A DNA stretch of 64,000 bases from Brasenia schreberi. Its lineage: Eukaryota > Streptophyta > Magnoliopsida > Nymphaeales > Cabombaceae. Of the stretch, positions 50,101-60,593 are shown piece by piece (the first letter of the stretch is position 1; the number at the start of each line of letters is the position of its first letter). Location of the stretch: positions 12,415,501-12,479,500 of the forward strand of contig JAYKKT010000086.1 of the NCBI GenBank assembly GCA_036023115.1, given 5' to 3'. Below the pieces are notes generated by a model, which saw nothing but the letters and a program-made list of their open reading frames with translations, was not told where the DNA came from and ran no database searches. The position numbers were made by a program, and so were the translations under genes.

Positions 50101-50351
50101 ATTTTTTAGATTCAAAATATATAAATTTGGATGCAATTGTTCAATGTTGAATGCTCAATCTGTACTAAACTTATAATATATGAATTTAAAGCAATTACCA
50201 GATTTTTCTTGAATTTTTTCTGATTTTTTTCGGATTTTTACTAATTTTTAATTATTTTTGCATTATTTTAATATTAAAATACGATACGATACGATACGCG
50301 CGTATCGTGGAGCCCAGCGATACACGATACGATACGCGTCAGACAACACTT
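47144..50351 (+). mobile_element. hAT-1: hAT DNA transposon with 8-bp target duplication
   Basis: 3,208 bp. Ends are (T)AGTGTTATC and GACAACACT(T), inverted with one mismatch. The 8-bp duplication CCCACGGC lies at 47136-47143 and 50352-50359, the hallmark of the hAT superfamily. Subterminal CGTATCG/CGATACG words lie at 47153-47190 and 50279-50340. It carries a transposase gene in plus orientation, inserted in the Copia-4 leader. Confidence 0.96.
47588..50071 (+). pseudogene. hAT-1 transposase (BED zinc finger, DUF659, hAT dimerisation), broken
   Basis: The frame starts MVGRGGRDSH at 47588. The BED-type zinc finger is at about 47680-47750 (CLFCEKVV then RLKHH). A Ser/Arg/Gly-rich linker follows. 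The DUF659 core has TIMTDGW (first catalytic Asp), ITDNAANYKAA (second Asp) and PCAAHCLDLIL. The C-terminal block ATGCER at about 49568 precedes an acidic tail ending DDPDYNL. Three exons fit: 47588-49407, 49487-49691 and 49792-50071. Defects: frame loss near 47665, TAG at 47866, a small loss near 48090, TAA near 48255, TAG at 48623, TAA near 48833, and TAG at 49588. Not functional. Confidence 0.9.
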
Positions 50352-50408
50352 CCCACGGCTTCTTTTTTGTTGATTTCCTTCGATGTTTGATGCTAAACAG
50401 CCACAAAA

Positions 50409-50421
50409 GGCTCTGATACAA
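50409..50421 (-). promoter_or_regulatory. Copia-4 primer binding site
   Basis: On the minus strand TTGTATCAGAGCC, one mismatch from the usual initiator-Met site, directly abutting the 5' LTR. Confidence 0.88.
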
Positions 50422-50741
50422 TATTGAAATTAAGCAGCAACATAAACTTCTTTATTGATAAAAGCCAAATACAAGAAGAAGACACTGAGATGTTGGTCGG
50501 CTACTCCTAACCGCCACCCTCCAATTTTCATTAAAACCTAATGACAGCCCTAATGATTACTTATATGGCTGATCTAACTTGAAAGACTATAATACCCCTA
50601 ATAACTGACTAATGGATTACAATTCCTATCATATTACAAAATACCATAATATACATGACTCAGACTTACATATGACACTACATATACACCTATAACTAAA
50701 TAGTAACACTAATTAATCAAGATTTAACTTGATCTTCAACA
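50422..50741 (-). repeat. Copia-4 5' LTR
   Basis: 320 bp, matching 39845-40191 except for a 27-bp deletion (near 50625) that removes exactly the palindrome, plus a few substitutions. Confidence 0.92.
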
Positions 50742-53423
50742 ATTACCTGAATTTGTTCAATGTAATAACTTAAATTTGAACTGTGAAACCTGCCAGAAGG
50801 CTATTTTGTCCCCTTCGAGGGAAGAAAAATCTTCCATTCCATTTGAGATTATTTGTTCTGATGTTTAGGGTCCCTGCTCCACTACTTCATTGCATGGTCA
50901 CAAGTACTTTATTTCATTCATTGATGATTGCACTAGATTTACTATGATATATCTCATAAAAACTAAGGATAAAGTGAAATATTTTTTCCGTATACTGTCA
51001 GTTTGTGCATACTCAATTTCAGCATACCATTAAAATTTTTCGCAGCGATAATGGAGGTGAATTTATGTCTCAGTCACTCCATTCATATTTCTTAAATCAT
51101 GGAATGTTGCACGATACCTCATGTACCTTTTCTCCACAGCAAAATGATGTTTTCGAAAGGAAAAATAGACATATTCTAGAGGTTGCTAGAACTTGATTAT
51201 AATGTTCCAAAATTTTATTGGGGTGAAACAGTTTTAACAACAGTTTTTCTCATAAATTGTATGCCAAGCAAGGTTCTCAATGGTAATACTTCATTTCACT
51301 CCTTATGTCCTTCCCAAAAACAGTTTCATCGACTTCCAAAAGTGTTTGAATGTACTTGCTTTATTCATATACATTGTGGGTTGAGAGATAAACTAGATGC
51401 AAGATCAATTAAATGCATTTTCTTGGGATACTCCTCTACTCAGAAGGGGCACAAATGTTATGACCCTATAAAAAGAAGATCATATGTTACAATGGATGTT
51501 ATCTTACATGAAGATATACCATTTTATAACATGCAGGAAGTTCACCCATCAAACATACATTCTCCTAATGTGATATCACTTCTACTAGTTGAAACTTAAC
51601 CAGAGCCTGAAAGAGAAGACGAGATGCAACTCCCTTAAGAAAAGAAAATGACAAGTTTATACTAGAGGTGAAAGAAAGGCCTTTTTCCCGCATCAGTCTA
51701 CTACCCTGAATCAAAATCCTCACTCTCAATCAGATCTGAGTCATCTGACTCCTTAGGTAACCTCTCACAATTTTGGTAGTGAACTTAGTGATTTACCTAT
51801 TACACTTCGAAAGGAAAAACGTGAAATTGCAAAATATTCATTACAGAAGATGGTGTCATATACTAATTATCCCAAAGAGTATAAGTTGTTTGTGATTAAT
51901 GCAGATAACACTTACATTCTAAAAATATTTGAAAAGGCAAAACGACATTCAGAGTGGAAGGCTGCAATGTAAGAAGAAATTACAGCATTAGTAAGAAACA
52001 AAACGTGAAAACTTATATATTTACCACTAAAGAGGAAGACAATGGGATGCAAATGGGTGTATTCAGTAAAGTACAAGGTTGATAGAAATATAGAAAGATA
52101 CAAAGCGAGATTAGTGGCTAAGGGTTACAGTCAGTCACACGACATTAACTATATAAAAACCTTTGCACCAGTGGCAAAAATAAACACCATTAAAATTATC
52201 TTAAGTGTAGCCATCAATAAAGGATGGGACTTATGGTAGTTAGATGTGAAGAATGTCTTTCTTCAAGGAGACCTAATGGAAGATATTTACATGGACCTGC
52301 CACTTGGGTATGATCATGGACAAAAGTCAAAAAAGGTATGCAAACTAAAGAAATCAATTTATGGTTTAAAACTATCTCTACGAGCATGGTTTGAAAAATT
52401 TAATGATGGTGTTGTGAGTTTGGGTTTCAAACGGTGTGTTAGTGATCATACATTATTTATCAACCAAGGTCAGAAAATCATTTTACTATTGGTATACGTT
52501 GATGACATCATCATTGCAGGTGACGATACAGAATGCATAGTTATTCTGAAAAGACAACTAAGTGCATTATTTGACTTGAAGGATTTGGGTAAATTATATT
52601 ACTTCTTGGGGATTAAAGTGATTAAGAGTAAAGATTGTCTATTTTCAAGTCAAAGAAAATACATTCTAGACTAAGAAACTAAAATAGAGGATTGTCGGAT
52701 ATGTTCTACTCTCATTGAAATCCCGAAGGAAGATAATAATGATTCGGATGAACCATATGAAGATCTTGGAAAATACCAGAGATTAGTGAGAAAACTGATA
52801 TATGTTACTATTACGAGACTTGACATTAGTTTTGCAGTCGAATATGTTAGTAGATGGATGCACTCCTCATCTAAACATCATATGAGTACAGTGTTCCATA
52901 TCATCAGATACTTGAAATCATCGATCACTTATGGTTTACTATATGCTCCACATTCATTACTTGATATAAATATTTATTCAGATGCTGCTTTGGGCAAGCT
53001 CCAAAGTCGACAGAAAGTTAAATTGAGGTTATATGGTATGTTTAGGAGGTAATTAGTATCTTACAAAAGTAAGAAGCAATATGTAGTGGCCAAGTCAAGT
53101 GCAGAGGTTGAATATCATGCTATTGCTCTCGGCATGTGTAAAGGTCCATGGATTATATCACTTCTTGAGGAGATTGGTCTGAAAAGAAATATTCCAATTA
53201 ACTTCTTCACTGATAGTAAAGCAACTCTTCAAATAGATTCAAATCCAATCTTTTAAGAGAGGACCAAACATATTGAAATAGACTGTCATTTTATTAGAAA
53301 AAAAGTTTTCCAAGGAATTTTCAACCTCATCCATATTCGTTCGGGAGATCAATTGGCATATATTCTCGTTAAACCAGTTCCAGTTAATGGGTTTAAGAAA
53401 GTTCTTGCCAACTTTAGGGGGCA
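50742..53423 (+). pseudogene. Copia-3 integrase, RT and RNase H, interrupted
   Basis: Continues the host element after the Copia-4 insertion. Landmarks: CETCQKA zinc segment (50785), FIDDCTRF (50915), SDNGGEFMSQS (51040), a deletion-frameshift at 51190, YWGETVLTTVFLINCMPS (51215), GCKWVYSVKYK (52045), LDVKNVFLQGDLMEDIYMDL (52240), YVDDIIIAGDD intact near 52495, LGKLYYFLGIKV, the RLDISFAV segment (52815), YSDAALG (52975), and KHIEIDCHFIRKK (53268). At least eight stops or frameshifts. RNase H is recognisable but damaged. Confidence 0.9.
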
Positions 53424-53657
53424 TGTTGGAGATTGAGATCAAGATTAGTTTACGTTTATGTTATGGATTTATGTATTTGAGATTATGTTTCTTAAGTAGT
53501 TTGGATCCAATGGATCAAAATCTGAGCCATTGGGAATCAGGTAGGATTAGTCACTAATTAGAGTGTTTCAATCATTTAAGTTAGATTTGTGCTTATATAA
53601 AGCCTTAAGTATGTTATTAGAGTTTAATAGTATAAATAAGAATGAAAGAAGTAGCTA
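53424..53657 (+). repeat. Copia-3 3' LTR, truncated
   Basis: Starts TGTTGGAGATTGAG after the purine tract. The palindrome is at 53517-53543 (one arm mutated). A TATA word (TTATATAAAGCC) is at about 53594. Homology to the 5' LTR stops after GAATGAAAGAAGTAGC, about 75 bp before the LTR end. Confidence 0.9.
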
Positions 53658-54103
53658 TCAAGTTGAAGATGAAGACTTAAACTTCTGCATTTTTAATTCA
53701 TGTCTTAAGTAATTTGAGTCCCAATGGATCTGAATCTGATTAGTTGGGAATAGGATCTATTTAGTGTCTTTAAGGGCAAATATGTCATTTAAGTTAAAAC
53801 GTATGTACTATAAAACCCTAAGCATGTTTATTAGGGTAATAAGAGATGAGTAAGAATTAGAGAGACTGCGACAACCATCAAGGCACCGACCACCATTTCA
53901 GTTTCCCTGTGCACAGTAGATGATTTGCTTCGGTATTGATGTTTCTCACTATACAAACCCACATGGTATCAGAGCTTACCCTGAGAAGACGTAGTTGCCA
54001 GCCTAGGAAATCTGTCCCTGAGATGTTGCTGTTGAATCAAACACCAATATCGATGAACTACAATCACATTCTAAGAAAAATAATATGACAAAAGGATCTA
54101 AGG
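53658..54103 (+). mobile_element. Copia-5: LTR, primer site and gag start of another copia element
   Basis: A partial LTR ends at 53963 and abuts the primer site TGGTATCAGAGCT (53964-53976). Its palindrome lies at 53721-53748, followed by TCATTTAAGTTAAAA and a TATA word (CTATAAAACCC) near 53809. About 110 bp further on an ATG (54085) begins a gag-like start (MTKGSK), cut after six codons by the LTR of Copia-6. The left end of the LTR is uncertain because it abuts the broken Copia-3 LTR. Confidence 0.8.
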
Positions 54104-55915
54104 TGCAGGTAGGCACCAAGCATTGGTTGCCGCCTTCCTCAGATTCCTATTTTATTTCTACACATTAACCTAATCATAGAAACAACTTTTTATACTAGTT
54201 ACACGTCTAAGTTAAAGGACAATAATGCCCTTAATTAACAGAACCCGATTCCTAATGGATCAGGAACTGATCCATTGGGATCCAAACTTATAATTAACTT
54301 TAGACATCTACTTAAACTTTAAATACATATTAGACTCGACTAAGATTGAAATATAGACTGACACAACTTGCGTTCAGTTTCCGACACGCCCCCTCTAGTT
54401 GGGTCTTCAAGACTTGAGATGCCAAGTTTGATAAGTGCTCTTTTGAATACATTAACTGGGACTCCTTTTGTAAGAATATCAGTTAGTTGGTTTCCAGAAG
54501 TCACATGAGTAAGATTGAATAATCCCTGAGAAATCTTCTCTCTGATGAAGTGGCAATCTATTTTAATGTGTTTGGTCCTTTCATGAAAAACTGGATTCAT
54601 TGCAATTTGCAGAGCTGCTTTACTGTCAATGAAGAAGTTAATTGGAGTGTCTACCTTCAACCAAATCTCAGTAAGAAGTGAAATAATCCATAAACCTTCA
54701 CACATTCCTGATGCAATTACCCTATACTCTGCTTCAACACTTGATCTGGCTACAACTGTTTGTTTTTTACTTTTTCATGATACAATATTACCTTCTAGAC
54801 AAACAACATACCTTGAAGTTGACTTTCTGTCTGCTTTCGAACTTACTCAATCAGCGTCTGAATACATTTTTATATCAAGAGTACTATGTGGAGCATATAG
54901 TAAACCATATGTAATGGTTGATTTCAAATATCTAATAATATGAAATATTGTATTCATATGATGTCTTTATGGGGCATGCATCTATCTACTAACATAACCC
55001 ACTGCAAAGCTGATATCTGGTCTTGTAATGGTAACATAGATCAACTTTCCCTTTCTGATATCTTCCCATATCTTCATAAGGTTCTGACAAATCCTGTGAG
55101 ATTTCCTTTTCAGCTTCCATGGGCGTAGAACATATTCTGCAATTTTCCATTTTTGTCTTTCTCACTAAGTCTATAATATATTTTCTTTGAATTAAAAAAA
55201 ATAATCATTTTTGTGTATCACTTCTATTCCCAAAAAATAATGTAATTTTCCCAAATCCTTTAAGTCAAACAAGTTGCCCAGTCTTTTCTTAAGATCAATT
55301 ATACCTTCTTTATCGTCTCCAGTAATGATTATATCATCAACATAGACTAGTAACATAATAGTTCTCTGACCCTGCTTGATGAATAGAGTATGATCGCTGA
55401 CACACTGTTTGAAGCCCAAATGTTTAACACCATCATTAAATTTTTCAAACCAGGCCCGTGGAGATTGTTTTAAACCATAAATTGATTTCTTCAGCTTACA
55501 TACTTTATTTCCCTGCTTGCTGTGACTGTATCCAGGTGGTACATCCATATAAATATCTTCTACAAGGTCTCCTTGAAGAAATACATTCTTTACATCCAGT
55601 TGCCATAGTTCCCATCTTTTATTAATAACTATGCTTAAAATTATTCTGATAGTATTCATCTTGGCTACTGGAACAAAAGTTTCCGTATAGTCTATACCAT
55701 ATGATTGACTATAACCTTTTGCTACTAATATGGCTTTGTATCTTTCTATGGTGCCATCAGCTTTATTCTTTACTAAGAAGACCCATTTACATCCTACTAT
55801 CTTTCTCTCTGAAGGTAGGTCCCCTAGTTCCCATGTCTTATTTCGTTCAAGTGCCTCAATCTCATCTTCCATAGCAGCCTTCCATCTTGGGTATAGCTGA
55901 GCTTCTTCAAGTCTC
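54104..55915 (-). mobile_element. Copia-6: 5'-truncated copia element
   Basis: The 3' LTR (54104-54386, beginning TGTCGGAAAC on the minus strand after an AGAGGGGGCG purine tract) holds the palindrome at 54253-54278. Coding sequence runs from RT (start of WKAAMEDEIEALERN) down to the RNase H and C-terminal region. It has no integrase, protease, gag or 5' LTR: homology ends near 55915, where another LTR in plus orientation begins. The insertion site is directly after the gag ATG of Copia-5. Confidence 0.87.
54387..55872 (-). pseudogene. Copia-6 RT and RNase H, partly intact
   Basis: The 226-residue frame 55192-55872 keeps the RT palm in one piece: SERKIVGCKWVF, LWQLDVKNVFLQGDLVEDIY, LKQSPRAWFEKF and the catalytic YVDDIIITGDD, then LGKLHYFLGIEV. 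A stop at 55192 and frameshifts break the next 480 bp. The C-terminal RNase H frame 54340-54705 keeps DSKAALQIAMNPVFHERTKH and LTDILTKG. It is the best preserved copia RT in the window but it lacks everything upstream. Confidence 0.9.
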
Positions 55916-56254
55916 GTCCGTCAGAAGATTTAGTATATTATGTTTTAGTTTATTATGTAATTCAGAAGTAGTTAATAGTTTTGGGTCTAATCTAGGGTCT
56001 GGGTCGTAATGAATCAGATCAGATTCATTAGGAACCGTGTATTTTAAGTAGGGGTATTATAGTCTTTTAAGTTAAAAAGTACTTAGTATAAATTATGATT
56101 AGGGTTTTCGTTTTTGTATTGGACAATGGTTTTAAATAAAGAAACGCAGGGACTGGCGGAAAGAGAGTAAGGCGACAGCAGCCCTGATTCAATCCATTTC
56201 AGTCTGAGTATTTCTTGATCTTGTTTAGCTTGATTTGATGCATGAAAATCAACA
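55916..56254 (+). repeat. Copia-7 5' LTR
   Basis: It ends AATCAACA at 56254, next to the primer site. The palindrome lies at 56007-56030 (TAATGAATC, 6 bases, GATTCATTA), followed by GGGGTATTATAGTCTTTT, AAGTTAAAA and a TATA word (AGTATAAATTATG) near 56088. The left limit is approximate. Confidence 0.82.
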
Positions 56255-57229
56255 TGTTATCGGAGCCTAAACTCGTGTTTTTGGCCTTTGTGGATCATTA
56301 ACGGGCAGTTAAGTGAATTCTGGCGGAAAATCTGTAAGTTTATTCAATCGTTTGGCTAATGATTTCATTTAAATATAACAAAAGAACCAAGTCTTTTGTT
56401 GAGCACATTAACAACAGAATATTGTGTTGAAAAGGATTTGATTTAAGCTAGTTTATTTACCAACTGGCCATTCACGGTGGTGAAGATTCTTTGGATTATC
56501 TTTTAAGAAAACAGTGTGTTGAAAATTGAAAAGAGCAACGTTTGTTGTTTTCAAGAAATCGACAACTATGCAGTTCATTGTGAAACGTGTATTGAAGTAT
56601 TAAGATCAAGACGTGAGTATTGATATATGTTAATGAAACTTCATCATTGAAAGAAAGGTTTCATTATTGAGACAATCGACAATCAGCTGTTTTGGTTATT
56701 AAATACCTTTCAGTTCAGATCGTGGTTAAGACTGATTGGACATTCCATATTCTATTTTTGAGACTTTACTTCTTATATATTTTACTCTAATAGAACCTGA
56801 TTACAACCGATTATCCTAGTGATTTGATGGAAAAAACCAAAATGGGTGATTCAACTTAAAATTATTCTGCAGATAAAGGTGAGGGCAGTGTTGTCTGACG
56901 CGTATCGTATCGTGTATCGCTGGGCTCCACGATACGGGCGTATCGTATCGTATCGTATCGTATCGTATCGTATCGTATCGTACTTTAATATTAAAATAAT
57001 ATAAAAATAATTAAAAATTAATAAAAAATCGAAAAAAATCGAAAAAAATCAAGAAAAAATCAGGAAAAATCTGATAATTGCTTTAAATTCATATAATGTA
57101 AGTTTAGTACAGATTGAGCATTCAACATTGAACAATTGCATCCAAATTTATATATTTTGAATCCAAAAAATAAAATACAGACATAGTTTACACTTTACAG
57201 TACACTACAGTTACATATAATGTTACATT

Positions 57230-59726
57230 TTACAAATTGTAATCAGGATCATCAACTAAATAATCTTCATCTTCTCCTTGTTGCAGATCCTCATCATCAT
57301 CAGCCACGCCCACACCTTCTTCTTCAAAATCAAATTCTTCATCTCCATAATGTTGTTGCGCTCCTTCCAAATTAATCCAGGCAACGTCTTCTTCTGTTAG
57401 GAGGGCATTTTCTTCAGTGTCTTCCATAACCCAATCTTCTAATATATCAAAATTATCCAAACTTATTGGATCGAACTGACTTTCTTCTCTATTTACTTTT
57501 TTTAATTGCCTACGACACAAACAAAGATAAACAATTAGTAAGTAATATTAACAATTGAAAACTGAAGTTAAATAATATCGAATTGAAAATTTGAAAGTAA
57601 TACAACATTACCTTTCACGAAGGCGCATGTTACAACGAATATAAACCAAATCATTAAGCCTTTTGTGTTCCAACCTGTTGCGCTTTTTGTATGGATGTGT
57701 TCAAAAACACTCCAATTTCTTTCACAACCTGTTGCACTACAGGTTTGGCTTAAGACTCTAACTGCAAAATCTCTAAGGTTTGGACAATCACTTCCAAACC
57801 TGTTCCACCAAACATCTGTAAAAAAAATATAAACATTAGAGACATAATAATCCACAGTAATGTAAGATGGAACTTAAATATGAAAATAAACAATGTACCT
57901 GGACGCATCGTAGAGCGGTTGCGAATTGCAACAGGCAAACCCATCAAGTGAAGAGCATTATCATATATCTCCATCTCTCGATGTATCGCATCTACTATGC
58001 TCTCATCAGGGACTAATCTGTCGATGCATTCAATGATTCCTCGATTAACCTCACCGTCCCTTTTGAAGGTTGCTGAGTACCTCAATGATGGGTTTAGATA
58101 GTAGGCTGCTGCATGAATAGGCTGATGCAATTGTTTATTCCATCTACTATCAATTATTTTCGACACGGGCACATAATCTCTTTTTTTTCCATTAAAGTTA
58201 TTTCTGATTGCTTCTTTTGCCCTGTCCATGGATTCATAAAGGTAGCCCATAGATGGTTTCTCCTCGCTGTCAGCCAATCTCAAAACTTTCACTAAAGGAC
58301 AAGTAATTTTCAATAATCTGATACATGCATTCCAAAATGAACTTCTAAAAACCGTTTCTGCAATCTCATTTAACTTTCTGTTCCTTCTGTTTTGTGGCAA
58401 CTCTGCAAATTGTTGCCACTCATCTGAGGAGAACATTCTCTTTAAAGCTTGCTTCTGTCTCACAATACTCTGTACAGATAAGAAGTTTGTTGCGAACCGA
58501 GTTGCAGCTGTGCGAAGAAGCTCTGCACCTTCTGTGTATCTCCTCATCATACATAAAACAAATGCATGGTTGTAAATAAATTTTGTAATATCTTGGCAAC
58601 ACTCAGTTGCTGCCTTTATTTCATCCATCTCACCGATGTCCTCGAGGATGAGATCTAAACAATGGGCTGCACATGGTGTCTAGTAGAAAGTCCCATAAAT
58701 ATCAGCTAACTCCTTTCCGGCTGCTTTGTAGTTAGCTGCATTATCTGTAATCAATTGGACTACATTTTCTAGCCCAACCTCTTGTATAACCTTATCAAAT
58801 TCCTCTCGTAGGATCTCTGCAGTGTGCCTCTCCTCTGACATATCTAGAGATCTCAAAAACATGAGTCCTTTAGGACAATATACAAGAAAGTTTAGCAATG
58901 TCCTTCCTCGCCTATCGGTCCATCCATCTGTCATGATAGTGCATCCTGTTTCCTTCCACGATTGTCTCAAAGTCGAACAGTATTGCTGCACTTCAATCAC
59001 GGTCTGATCTAATATCTTCCCTCTCAACTTCTGATAAGAGGGCATCCTGCATCCTGGACCAATGTTAGCAATTGCATCTGCCATTGCTTGAAAATGAAAA
59101 CTGTTTGCTGCATTAAATGGAATGCATGTATCATAAAACCATCTGCCCACTGCAAGGTCTGCTTGATCGTGCAGTTGTTCTGAAGCCATAGCAGCACGAA
59201 TTCCTGGCTGAGCACCAGGTGTAGTGGAAGGAGGAAAGAACGAATGTATGCTAGAAGAAGAAGCTCTTCCTCTACTCCTTCCTGAACTTCCTCTTCTGCC
59301 ACCTCCAAAGTCTTCAGATGCAACCCTCTTTCCTCTGCTAGGTGCTCGCGAACTGCTACTACCAATATCTGTTCTAGCATCTGAAGGCAAACTATCAGTG
59401 AATCCAACTCCAGTGGCAGTAGCATCATCAGCTTCTTCACACATCTGGAAATCATCCTTTTGTTGTCTCCTTTCCTGTATGCTCTCAATCATCTGCAAGC
59501 ATTGCCATTTAATACCTTCTGGCACACTTCTAACTCTGCCTGTGCATGGAGCAACTTCTTTCCTGGTTCCTGCTAGGTGGTGTTTCAACCTTGAAATTCC
59601 ACCACTAACCACCTTTTCACAAAATAAACATCTGATTTTTAACCTTGAACCCTCAACTAGTATACCCCACTGCCATGCCGGATCATCAGACTTTGAATGA
59701 GAGTCTCTACCACCCCTTCCTGCCAT
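57230..59726 (-). pseudogene. hAT-2 transposase, one stop and one frameshift from open
   Basis: Starts MAGRGGRDSH at 59726. The BED finger is near 59640-59570 (CLFCEKVV, RLKHH). A Ser/Arg-rich linker follows, then DUF659 with TIMTDGW, ITDNAANYKAA and PCAAHCLDLIL, then the C-terminal NWSVFEHIH dimerisation block and an acidic tail. Exons: 57899-59726, 57612-57815 and 57230-57509, with good GT-AG signals and joining phases. Two defects: an in-frame TAG at 58680-58682, just before PCAAH and shared with hAT-1, and a one-base loss near 57682 in exon 2 after the HIHTK residues. The least damaged transposon gene in the window. Confidence 0.93.
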
Positions 59727-60129
59727 CTCAATGGAGTACTTTAATTCAAACAAAAACCTGAAAATAAAAGCACTTCGTAAATCCCTCAATCTTCAAATAA
59801 CACTCAAATCGAGTGTCTCCCACTTCATGAATGCAATAAAAATCGTATACACACACTTAATAACTTCATATTTTGTCATTCAAAAAAAAAAACCCGAAAT
59901 AACACAAAAAACAATAAATATAAAGGAAAAAAATGAAAAAAACATTAAAAATATACCTAAATCCGAGTTTGGAGGCTTGGACGGACACCGTAGGGCACGA
60001 TTTTAGAGCTTTGAACACCAAGGAGGCGAAAACCGACTCTTAGGGAGCTTGAAGAACCCAAAAGGAGAGAGGAAACCCGCGAAAAATCGCGGGTTTCCCT
60101 CGGGCCGGGACCCTTTATAAGGGTCCCAG

Positions 60130-60305
60130 GGCGTATCGCCCGTATCGTACGATACGGGCGATACGCACCGTATCGTGCGATACGGGCCGTATCGCACGAT
60201 ACGGTGCGATACGCCCGCACCTGCGATACGGGGGCCCGTATCGTATCGTGGTGGCCCACGATACGATACGTATCGCACCGTATCGTACGATACGGTGCGA
60301 TACGG
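60130..60305. repeat. CGTATCG/CGATACG subterminal array of hAT-2
   Basis: About 175 bp made almost wholly of overlapping GTATCGNACGATAC and GCGATACGG words in both orientations, ending at the inverted repeat. The matching end of hAT-1 (47150-47190) has only a few copies. Confidence 0.92.
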
Positions 60306-60593
60306 ACAACACTGGGTGAGGGGTTTCAAATAACAAACCTAAAGTTAGATGGAAAAAATTTTCTTCAATGGGCCAGATCTATAGAGCTAGTAGTAATGGC
60401 TAGGGGGCGTTGGGATTATTTAATCGGTGATGCAATACCACCTCCAATAAATGATCCTTTATACACTAAGTGGCGTAGAGAAAATGCACTAGTCAGTGTC
60501 TGGCTCCTCCAGTCTATGTCTCCATCAATTTCCAGCCCCTTCATGTTTCTAGAGACTGCCAGGGACATTTGGTTAGCGGTTCATGATGCATAT

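Larger units (their letters stand above)
39845..50741 (-). mobile_element. Copia-4: copia element nested in Copia-3, itself carrying RTE-D and hAT-1
   Basis: The LTRs lie at 39845-40191 (3' LTR) and 50422-50741 (5' LTR), both bounded by TTGAAATTAAG and CTTCAACA. The target is ATTAC on the right (50742-50746) and ATTAG on the left (39840-39844), a 5-bp duplication with one change. Reading from the host element's zinc-site leucines at 39840 into 50742 restores the expected order, which confirms the insertion. The primer site is at 50409-50421 and the purine tract (GAGGGGGCG) at 40192-40200. RTE-D and hAT-1 lie in its leader, between primer site and gag. Confidence 0.93.
35488..53657 (+). mobile_element. 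Copia-3: host copia element carrying three nested insertions
   Basis: The 5' LTR starts at 35488 (TGTTGCAGATCGAG) and is split by RTE-C. It resumes at 38743 and ends near 38973, next to a primer site (TGGTATCATAGCT, 38974-38986). The gag gene is almost wholly deleted. Protease (VIDSGTTNHM, about 39400) and pre-integrase (39700-39844) follow. Copia-4 then interrupts at 39845-50741, after which the same reading picks up at 50742 in the CETCQKA zinc segment. The 3' LTR starts at 53424 after a TTTAGGGGGCA purine tract and breaks off near 53657. All frames are interrupted. Confidence 0.9.
56886..60314 (-). mobile_element. hAT-2: hAT DNA transposon with perfect ends and 8-bp duplication
   Basis: 3,429 bp, ends CAGTGTTGTC and GACAACACTG (perfect 10-base inverted repeats), flanked by GGTGAGGG at 56878-56885 and 60315-60322. 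Removing it and one duplication restores the copia gag reading. Subterminal arrays of TATCG/CGATA words are expanded: a run of about nine TATCG units near 56938-56982 and a 175-bp block of GTATCG and CGATAC words at 60130-60305. It is a close sister of hAT-1 in opposite orientation. Confidence 0.97.
56255..60593 (+). mobile_element. Copia-7: leader and gag start, split by hAT-2
   Basis: The primer site TGTTATCGGAGCC (two mismatches) is at 56255-56267. Gag starts at ATG 56828. It is interrupted by hAT-2 (56886-60314) and resumes at 60323 with GFQITNLKLDGKNFLQWARS, running through RGRWDYLIGD and SVWLLQSMSPSI. It is cut at 60593 by RTE-E. A TAA early in gag (about 56858) already inactivated it. 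The rest of the element, if present, lies beyond the window. Confidence 0.88.

Noticed and set aside
59024..59700. 154- and 158-residue frames over the hAT-2 transposase
   Set aside because: They are shadow frames, out of frame or antisense to the BED-finger and linker part of the real transposase.
60003..60336. Several overlapping Arg/Tyr-rich frames
   Set aside because: They are produced by the CGTATCG array at the end of hAT-2 and have no protein motif.
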